Assembly (NCBI GenBank): GCA_025964555.1
Contig: JAOPYQ010000031.1
Coordinates: 1 to 64,000 of the forward strand
Origin: Thermoleophilia bacterium
Lineage (GTDB): Bacteria > Actinomycetota > Thermoleophilia > Gaiellales > SKUG01
Length of the DNA stretch: 64,000 nt
Direction of reading: 5' to 3'
Of the stretch, positions 58,422-64,000 are shown one piece after another. The notes below the pieces were generated by a model that saw only the letters and a list, made by a program, of their open reading frames with translations, searched no databases and had not been told where the DNA came from. A program made the position numbers and the translations under genes. Each line of letters opens with the position of its first letter. Position 1 is the first letter of the stretch.

Positions 58422-60155
58422 TCAGGCGGCGAGGCTCTCGACGTTCATCGAGCCGCCCGAATCGAAGTCGATGCGAACGCACGATCGATCGGCCACGAAG
58501 CGATGCGTGTAGCCGGGACCGCTCACGACCGTTCCCGCATACGCACGGTCGGCCTCGAGCTTGGCGCCCTGTGCGAGCTGCACCGCAGTCTTCGCGCCGG
58601 CGGGCGAGCCCACTTCACGCACGTGCACGCGGCCGTGGCTCAGGATCGACCCGCCACGGAACACGGCCTCGTAGTGATCGGCTTCCATCCCGCCCCACGC
58701 GACGATCCTCGAGTTGAAGATGCCCTTGCCGGTGAGCGTCACCGTACCGGTGGCTTCCGCCTCGCTCGCCTGCATGTAGCTCACGACCAGGTCGGCGGGT
58801 TCCTCGGTCGCGCGCTGCACGTCAGCAGCGAGCGCCCCCACTTCAACGACGATCTCCTGGTACTGCTCGATGGTCAGTCCGATGTTCGCGGACGTCGCCA
58901 GCATCCTGTGCCAGCGAGCGACACGCTCCGCGGCAGGTGCGTGCGCCGGTCCAGCCTCGCGCAGGTCCTCGAGCATCGAGCCGATGTTGGGCAGCACGCC
59001 GCGATGGATGCGCTCGAGCACGAGCTGGATCGACAGGCCGTGTGACACGTCCGTGCCGCGCGATGCGCCCGAGTCGCGCATCTGGCGCGCCTGCGCCGCG
59101 ACCACGCCCAGCGCGCGCGGCAGCTCGAGCACGCGATCGGCGATCGTCGCCGCGACCGCGCGCTCGCCTCCGGCGCGGAGCACGCTCGACATGATCGATC
59201 CCTGGACCGTCATCGAGCCGCCGCTCTCGAGGTGCGCACGATCGACGTTGCCCTCGATGAACAGCTGGTCGCGCGCGATGATCCGTCGGCCTTCACCGAC
59301 GTCGCCTTCCACGCGGATGCTGCCGTTGAACTCCACGTCGCCGCACACGGTGTCGACGACCTCGAGCACGAGTTCGTGACGCACTTCGACGTTGCCGTCG
59401 TTGTCGACGTACGGTGCGCCGTCGACGGTGGCGATCGCCATGATGCCCTGGTCGTCGACAGTCACGCCTGCGCCGGCTCGGATGCGCGCATCCTTGACGA
59501 TCGGCACCGCGAGTTCGCGGTCGGTGACGTCGCGACCGGCGACTCCGTCGCGCTTGCGCACGCGGCGCAGCAGCGGCGTGTCGGCGAGCACGCCGACCTT
59601 GCGCATCACCTGGAAGTCGACCAGCTGGTCGAGGTAGCCGTTGCGGCCTTCGATCGGGTCGAGGCCGACGGCGACGACCACTTCCTCGCCGGGTGCGTCC
59701 AGCGCTGCCTGAACGCGCTCCGGGTCCAGACCGTAGGCAACTCCCGCGTTCTGGAGCTCGGCGTTCGCCGCCGCCATCGTGGGGGCGTCGGGCTCGATCC
59801 GCTCCTCGCGCACGTGCAGGCGCAGGTTGTGGGTCGCCGGCGCGTCGACGAGCGTGCGGTTGATGCCGGGCTCGGGAAGCACGCGGAGCGTCGCCTCCAT
59901 CCGGTCGCGACTGATGGTGACCAGGTAGCGGTTGCGCGGCGCCTCGTTTCGCACGTCCACGTGCAGGTTCGCGTTCGCGGGCACGCGGCAGGAAGCGCCC
60001 TCGACTGCCTCGCCGAAGAGCGTCACGCGCGCGACGTTCGCCGTCCACGAGAACTCCGCCGTGCCGGAACCGCCCGGCAGTACACGCACGGAACCATCGA
60101 CCACCGCGAGGCGGACGAGGTCACTCGGTACTTCGGTTGCCGGAGCTTCACTCAC
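58422..60155 (-). CDS. FapA/DUF342-family protein
   Basis: 577 residues from the GTG at 60155, placed because it lies exactly 7 bases after a sigma-28-type -10; the ORF-track start is 52 residues earlier. The DUF342/FapA body includes PIEGRNGYLDQLVDF and the segment DGVAGRDVTDRELAVP, then DGAPYVDNDGNVEVRHELVLEVVDTVCGDVEFNGSIRVEGDVGEGRRIIARDQLFIEGNV and VTLTGKGIFNSRIVAWGG, i.e. polymer-forming parallel beta repeats. DUF342 proteins influence motility and envelope signalling in several bacteria; exact function is unknown. Confidence 0.8.
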   Translation of the reverse strand: MSEAPATEVPSDLVRLAVVDGSVRVLPGGSGTAEFSWTANVARVTLFGEAVEGASCRVPANANLHVDVRNEAPRNRYLVTISRDRMEATLRVLPEPGINRTLVDAPATHNLRLHVREERIEPDAPTMAAANAELQNAGVAYGLDPERVQAALDAPGEEVVVAVGLDPIEGRNGYLDQLVDFQVMRKVGVLADTPLLRRVRKRDGVAGRDVTDRELAVPIVKDARIRAGAGVTVDDQGIMAIATVDGAPYVDNDGNVEVRHELVLEVVDTVCGDVEFNGSIRVEGDVGEGRRIIARDQLFIEGNVDRAHLESGGSMTVQGSIMSSVLRAGGERAVAATIADRVLELPRALGVVAAQARQMRDSGASRGTDVSHGLSIQLVLERIHRGVLPNIGSMLEDLREAGPAHAPAAERVARWHRMLATSANIGLTIEQYQEIVVEVGALAADVQRATEEPADLVVSYMQASEAEATGTVTLTGKGIFNSRIVAWGGMEADHYEAVFRGGSILSHGRVHVREVGSPAGAKTAVQLAQGAKLEADRAYAGTVVSGPGYTHRFVADRSCVRIDFDSGGSMNVESLAA

Positions 60156-60162
60156 GCCCACC

Positions 60163-60193
60163 GCCTCGGCAGTCCCATCCTCGAACTTGAACC
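60163..60193 (-). promoter_or_regulatory. sigma-28-type promoter of the FapA/DUF342 gene
   Basis: Minus strand: GGTTCAAG (60193-60186), 15 bases, GCCGAGGC (60170-60163), 7 bases, GTG. The distal TTGCA box is not convincing here. Confidence 0.75.
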
Positions 60194-60325
60194 GGTGAGG
60201 ATTCGCTCCCGCAGAGAATTCATCAGGTTGGGGGCCGCGCGGCCTACGCGACGTGTTCCACGGCAACCTTGCACCACATCGTTCGATGGCGAGACGGCCG
60301 CTTTTCCGCATGAGAACCCCGCTTC

Positions 60326-60381
60326 TTGCAGATCGTCGCGCGTGATCTAGATGTCAACGTCCGGGCCGTCGGGACCGATAG
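60326..60381 (+). promoter_or_regulatory. sigma-28-type promoter of the 60409-60679 gene pair
   Basis: TTGCAGATC (60326-60334), 16 bases, ATGTCAAC (60351-60358), 15 bases, ACCGATAG (60374-60381). The -35 has C for the final G of TCAAG. The ATG at 60409 has GGGGAGGGAC upstream. Confidence 0.72.
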
Positions 60382-60408
60382 ACAGGAAAGTGACCCGGGG
60401 AGGGACAC

Positions 60409-60675
60409 ATGCGGGACGCATCGTGCCGTAGGGAGGACATCATCGCCGCATTCGAAGATCTGTGCCGCCGACTCGAGGACCGCCGCAGCAACCTGTGGTC
60501 GTCCTACGGGGATGCGACGCGTGAACTTCCGAATCGCGAGTACGCGGATGTCGAATCGGAGTGCTGGCATGTACTCGAGGCCGGCCTCGCCGGTGTCGAT
60601 GCCGAACGACGAATGTTGCAGCGAGACTACGAGCAGCGCCTCGCGATGCTCGACGAGACGGAGGCCGTGGCCTAA
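60409..60675 (+). CDS. small helical hypothetical protein, sigma-28 regulon
   Basis: 88 residues, strongly helical and charged (EDIIAAFEDLCRRLEDRRSNLWSSYGDATREL ... AERRMLQRDYEQRLAMLDE), probably a coiled coil. No signal. The ribosome site GGGGAGGGAC supports the ATG. It is co-transcribed with the next gene, 3 bases away. Family not recognised. Confidence 0.65.
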   Translation: MRDASCRREDIIAAFEDLCRRLEDRRSNLWSSYGDATRELPNREYADVESECWHVLEAGLAGVDAERRMLQRDYEQRLAMLDETEAVA

Positions 60676-60678
60676 CAC

Positions 60679-61218
60679 ATGGGCGCCGAAGAGAACATGG
60701 ACATCGTTGCCCGAATCGGTCGATCCGATGCCGGCACGAGCTCGACCGGGGCGCTCGCCGCGCACCTGGCGCGTGCCTGCGGGCACGTGCTCGTCGACGC
60801 CCGGGTCATCCGACAGGGCTACCGCTTCCACGCGGAGCTCGGTGACGAGATCCCTGCCTTCTTCAACCGCCGCATGTCGACCGGTTCCACGAACCTCGCG
60901 GTGACCTTGCAGGCCGGGTTCGACCCGGACGCCGAGATCGCCGCGCGAGGTCCGTTCACCGGTCACTCGGCATGGGCCGTCGATCCGTTCTCGGACTGCC
61001 GTTCCACGGCGGATGCGCGCGAGGTCATCGAAGCGCATGACTACCACGCCTCGCTCTGGCTGGCGCGGATCACGGTCGGGATGCAGATGCTCGACGTGCA
61101 CGAGGTCGCCGATCCGCTCTTCATCGCCCGCCATCCGAACGAGTTCCGCGCCATCGCGGAAGAACTCGTCTCGGTCGGCATCCTGCAGGCGCACGCCTGT
61201 CCGGTCTGCGGCGATTGA
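60679..61218 (+). CDS. hypothetical protein ending in a Cys-x-x-Cys motif
   Basis: 179 residues. A folded alpha/beta composition (GHVLVDARVIRQGYRFHAELGDEIPAFFNRRM; NLAVTLQAGFDPDAEIA; LWLARITVGMQMLDVHEVADPLFIARHP) ends with ILQAHACPVCGD, a possible metal site. It starts 3 bases after the previous stop, under the same promoter. No family recognised. Confidence 0.6.
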   Translation: MGAEENMDIVARIGRSDAGTSSTGALAAHLARACGHVLVDARVIRQGYRFHAELGDEIPAFFNRRMSTGSTNLAVTLQAGFDPDAEIAARGPFTGHSAWAVDPFSDCRSTADAREVIEAHDYHASLWLARITVGMQMLDVHEVADPLFIARHPNEFRAIAEELVSVGILQAHACPVCGD

Positions 61219-61255
61219 TTGACCAGACCCTTCGTAGGGAACAGGACCCGACAAG

Positions 61256-62080
61256 ATGTGTGGCATCGCCGGATTCAGCTTCACGCATGATTGCCTGATC
61301 GACGCGTCGGATGCGACGCGCGTGCTGCTGGCGAGCGTGGCCGAGCGCGGCGCCGACGCCGCCGGGTGCGTGTACGAGGATCCCACCGCAGGACTCGTGG
61401 TCAACAAGCAGCCGGGTGGCGCGAGCCGATTCCTCGAGGTCGTGAAGGTCCCCGAGGCGATCCGTCAGCTCGTGCTCCACGTGCGCGACTTCACCAAGGG
61501 GCGCCCGTCGCTCATGGCGAACAACCACCCGATCCGCCACGGCGACGTGGTCGGTGTGCACAACGGCAAGATCTCCAACGACGATGCCGTGTTCCTCGAG
61601 CTCGGGCGCGCGCGCTTCGAGGAGGGCATGACCGTCGACAGCGAGGCGATCTTCGCCGCGCTCGACGATGCGGACGGCGACGTCGCCGGCGCGCTCGAGC
61701 GACTGACAGGTTCGCTCGCGACGTGCTGGTTCGACCAGCGCCGTCCCGGCAGCGTGTTCCTGGCGCGCGGGTACGGCCGCCCCTTGTGGACGGCCACCAC
61801 GCGTCGCGGTGATGCCGTGATCTGGGCGTCGACGCTCGAGGCTCTCGAGATCGCAGAGGACTTCCTCGGCATCCAGCTGCACAAGCGCCCCGTACGCCCC
61901 GGCTCGATCGTCGAGATCCGCGACGGTTCGATCGTCGCGCGTGGCCGATTCCGTGCCGACGCTCGCGCACAGTGGCTGCTCAATCCGGTGGCATCGCCGG
62001 AAGAGAAGAAGCTCGCGCTCACCCGCCTCGAGGAAGTGCGCGACGAGCTGCGCGTCGAGGACGGCGCCCGCATCGCCTGA
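61256..62080 (+). CDS. class II glutamine amidotransferase (GFAT-like N-domain only)
   Basis: 274 residues. MCGIAGF presents the nucleophilic Cys2, and PIRHGDVVGVHNGKISN and GSLATCWFDQRRPGSVFLARG match the Ntn-hydrolase glutaminase of GFAT/asparagine synthetase-like proteins. No synthase or SIS isomerase domain follows, so it needs a partner or acts on an unknown acceptor. It lies upstream of a GT4 gene and so perhaps supplies an amino sugar for a glycan; that is inference. AGGAC precedes the ATG. Confidence 0.82.
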   Translation: MCGIAGFSFTHDCLIDASDATRVLLASVAERGADAAGCVYEDPTAGLVVNKQPGGASRFLEVVKVPEAIRQLVLHVRDFTKGRPSLMANNHPIRHGDVVGVHNGKISNDDAVFLELGRARFEEGMTVDSEAIFAALDDADGDVAGALERLTGSLATCWFDQRRPGSVFLARGYGRPLWTATTRRGDAVIWASTLEALEIAEDFLGIQLHKRPVRPGSIVEIRDGSIVARGRFRADARAQWLLNPVASPEEKKLALTRLEEVRDELRVEDGARIA

Positions 62081-62121
62081 ACGGGGCGTCAGGGCCAACC
62101 GCGGTCGGTAGGCTCCAACGC

Positions 62122-63462
62122 GTGCGCGTGCTCCTCGTCACCTACTACTTTCCCCCTGCCGGTGGCGGCGGCGTGCAGCGCGTACTCAGCTGGTGTCGCC
62201 ACCTCCCCACGCACGGCGTCGAACTGACGGTGGTGGCACCGAACGAGCCGCACTGGATCGACCAGGACACGACGCTGGTGATCCCGGGTGACACCCAGGT
62301 GCTGCGCACCGCGGACCCATCGCCTGCGGCCGTCATCCCGCGCGAGGCGCTCGCACAGGTACGCGGCGTGCGTCGCGTGCTGCGACGCATCGCGCTGCAA
62401 CCTCGCCGCTTCGCGGTGCCGGACATCCACAGGCCCTGGCGTCGCCATGCCGTGGCTGCCGTTCGCGCCGAGGCGCGGCGACGGGCCGAGGCCGGCGAGC
62501 CGATGTGGGACGTCGTGGTCTCCTCCTCGCCACCCGAGACCACGCACCTCGTCGCGCACGACATCGCGAAGCTGCTCGGCATCCCGTGGGTCGCCGACTA
62601 CCGCGATTCCTGGCTCGACCTGCCGCACCTTCGGATGTCGAGCATCGCGGTGCGCTGGAAGCACCGCGCGAATCGTCGCCTCGCGACCCGGCTCATGCGG
62701 CGCGCGGCTGCCGCGACGACCGTCTCCGAACCCCTTGCCACCGACCTGCGCGCGCGCCACCCACACCTCGACGTGCACGTGCTCGAGAACGGCGTCGAAC
62801 CCGCAGAGGTCTCGCGCGCGCACGCGCGAGCGGACGGGTTCCGCGATCACGGGAAGTTCGTGGTCGCGTACACGGGCAACTTCTTCGGCCAGCAACGAGC
62901 GTCCGAGTTCCTAGACGGGCTCGACGCGGCACTCGCGGCGGAGCCGGAGCTGCGCGACGACCTGCTCGTACGCTTCGTGGGCGGGCTCAAGCCCCACGAG
63001 CTCGATCGCGCGCTGTCATTCGGCGACGTCATCGAGCACGTGCCGTTCCTGCGACACGATGACGTGCTCGCACAGCAGCGCGCCGCCGACCTGCTGCTCT
63101 TCTACGTCGCGCCCGGTCGCGGCAGCCAGGGCGTGTACACCGGCAAGGTCTTCGAATACGTGGCGGCGCGACGACCGGTGCTCGCGCTGTCGCCGGCCGA
63201 CAACGTCGCCACTCGACTGCTCGACGAGGCCGGCGCGACAGCCGCAGCTGCAGGCGCCCGGGTGGATCCGGACGACGTCCCCGCGATCGGCGACTCGCTC
63301 CTCACCGCGTGGCGCGCGTGGCGGGACGCCGGCGGGCGCGACGGTGGGCGCACGCCCGACATCGATGTCCCGACGAACGTCCTCGAACGCATCGATCGCG
63401 AATCGGTCGCGCAGCGATTGGCGCAGGCGCTGCGCTCGATCGTCGAGCGACACGCGCGCTGA
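62122..63462 (+). CDS. GT4-family glycosyltransferase
   Basis: 446 residues from the GTG at 62122, which lies 7 bases after TAGGCT (a TANNNT -10), so it is probably leaderless. The GT-B fold is evident: VLLVTYYFPPAGGGGVQRVLSW, DVVVSSSPPETTHLVAHDIAKLLGIPWVADYRDSW, LENGVEP, VAYTGNFFGQQR and the donor-site segment GVYTGKVFEYVAARRPVLAL. It acts on an unknown surface glycan or glycoprotein and follows the amidotransferase by 41 bases. Confidence 0.86.
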   Translation: MRVLLVTYYFPPAGGGGVQRVLSWCRHLPTHGVELTVVAPNEPHWIDQDTTLVIPGDTQVLRTADPSPAAVIPREALAQVRGVRRVLRRIALQPRRFAVPDIHRPWRRHAVAAVRAEARRRAEAGEPMWDVVVSSSPPETTHLVAHDIAKLLGIPWVADYRDSWLDLPHLRMSSIAVRWKHRANRRLATRLMRRAAAATTVSEPLATDLRARHPHLDVHVLENGVEPAEVSRAHARADGFRDHGKFVVAYTGNFFGQQRASEFLDGLDAALAAEPELRDDLLVRFVGGLKPHELDRALSFGDVIEHVPFLRHDDVLAQQRAADLLLFYVAPGRGSQGVYTGKVFEYVAARRPVLALSPADNVATRLLDEAGATAAAAGARVDPDDVPAIGDSLLTAWRAWRDAGGRDGGRTPDIDVPTNVLERIDRESVAQRLAQALRSIVERHAR

Positions 63463-63520
63463 CTGCACGAGCGTCACGTCGCCCGGCGCGGCAGGAGGTG
63501 ACGGCTCCGTTCGCCGATGG
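63463..63520 (+). promoter_or_regulatory. sigma-28-type promoter of the 63-residue ORF
   Basis: CTGCACGAG (63463-63471), 18 bases, GGCAGGAG (63490-63497), 15 bases, GCCGATGG (63513-63520). Spacing is exact, but the -35 is degenerate. Confidence 0.55.
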
Positions 63521-63557
63521 GTCAACTGCACCCATCCCCTCGCCACGGGAGTTCTCC

Positions 63558-63749
63558 ATGCTCGACCTGCATGACGACCGCACCACGACCATCACCTCGC
63601 TCGCCACCGACGCGCCTGACGCGCCGAACCGTGAGTGGGCCGACACGCTCATCCTGGAGCTCGTCATGGGAGGCACCCGCGAGCGCGGCGCCTTCGTCGG
63701 GCCCCACGGAGCCCTCGCCGCTCGCCTGGAAGCAGTGGACCGCGCGTAG
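63558..63749 (+). CDS. small hypothetical protein, possible sigma-28 regulon member
   Basis: 63 residues: MLDLHDDRTTTITSLATDAPD, then NREWADTLILELVMGGTRERGAFVGPHGALAARLEA. GGGAG lies 6 bases before the ATG and a sigma-28-type promoter 37 bases before. No signal or membrane helix. Family not recognised; the size makes it uncertain. Confidence 0.5.
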   Translation: MLDLHDDRTTTITSLATDAPDAPNREWADTLILELVMGGTRERGAFVGPHGALAARLEAVDRA

Positions 63750-63860
63750 CTGGCGAGCTTCTCCGAGCCGGTGGCCGTCACCGGACGCGCGCACGGAATC
63801 GGACGGCCATCGTCCGGCGCGGAGGGCTTCACGCGCGTACGACGGCGCTACGGTCTCGCC

Positions 63861-64000
63861 ATGCTGACGATCACCACGCCTCCCGTTGTCGCCCACGGCA
63901 TCACGCCGGATCCCGTGCCGAGCACGCCGGAGCCGACGCCCGAGATCCTCGACGCGGCATCCAGGCCGCTGTTCACGGGCCAGTACACGGCGGTCGAGCG
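63861..64000 (+). CDS. start of a hypothetical gene cut by the window end
   Basis: An open frame from ATG 63861 reads MLTITTPPVVAHGITPDPVP, then Pro/Glu/Thr-rich sequence, and runs off the window. TACGGT six bases before the ATG could be a leaderless -10. Only 46 residues are visible; no identification possible. Confidence 0.4.
   Translation, partial: MLTITTPPVVAHGITPDPVPSTPEPTPEILDAASRPLFTGQYTAVE

Noticed and set aside
1-64000. CRISPR array, rRNA or prophage
   Set aside because: No regularly spaced identical repeats with spacers, no rRNA sequence and no phage structural genes were seen; the tyrosine recombinase stands alone.

Overview
The window is high-GC actinobacterial DNA carrying most of a flagellar gene cluster. 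The order of the export, stator and hook genes, the FlbD/TIGR02530-type proteins, many start codons sitting just downstream of promoters, and the set of glycosyltransferases and alanine/threonine/proline-rich proteins suggest a motile member of the Thermoleophilia (Solirubrobacterales, Patulibacter-like). That taxonomic call is inference. Nothing in the window (no rRNA, no housekeeping marker) proves it.

Layout. 1-8 kb: a CorA-type transporter cut by the window edge, a 5'-truncated GH5 glycosidase remnant, a secreted YCF48/BNR-repeat protein, tRNA-Arg(CCG), a secreted peptidoglycan-active protein, RNase Z and a GT2 glycosyltransferase. 8-16.7 kb: two large unrecognised proteins (A and B), a TPR-glycosyltransferase, FliS, a FliT-like protein, a PilZ protein and a tyrosine recombinase. 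16.7-24 kb (minus): PilZ, a primary-like sigma-70, two small unknowns, a YcgR-type c-di-GMP receptor, FlhF and FlhA. 24.2-26.1 kb: a goose/SLT-type lysozyme and an AbiEi-DUF559 gene. 26.3-39.5 kb (minus): flhB-fliR-fliQ-fliP-fliO; fliN/Y-fliL-motB-motA-flbD; flgE-TIGR02530-flgD-fliK-SLT-fliJ. 40-45.4 kb: two tandem paralogous unknowns (C, D) and a third unknown (E), lying between fliJ and fliI. 45.5-56.5 kb (minus): fliI, a secreted NHL/Ig protein, fliH-fliG-fliF, a second AbiEi-DUF559 cassette (plus), then fliE-flgC-flgB-HDOD. 56.7-64 kb: a small unknown, a degenerate HD-GYP protein, a FapA/DUF342 protein, two small unknowns, a class II amidotransferase, a GT4 glycosyltransferase, a small unknown and a partial ORF. 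Not seen in the window: fliM, flhG, flagellin, fliD, flgK/L, fliA/sigD and che genes.

Regulation. Reading upstream regions by eye reveals 13 near-identical sigma-28/FliA-type promoters (TCAAG, 15 bases, xCCGAxxx). They precede essentially every flagellar operon, including basal-body and export genes, and several non-flagellar genes. Ten also carry a TTGCA-type box centred near -61. In five of them the start codon lies exactly 7 nt after the -10 element, implying leaderless translation, and this redefines the starts of flbD, fapA and the TPR-glycosyltransferase. A separate palindromic box (AACTTAGGTAGTT family) precedes unknown genes A, B and C and the recombinase, marking a second regulon embedded in the flagellar locus.

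Mobile-like features. Both AbiEi-DUF559 genes are associated with 45-bp imperfect palindromes. One gene is flanked by two inverted pairs, resembling REP/BIME organisation but with a Vsr-like DUF559 nuclease in place of a RAYT transposase. One such cassette lies between fliE and fliF.
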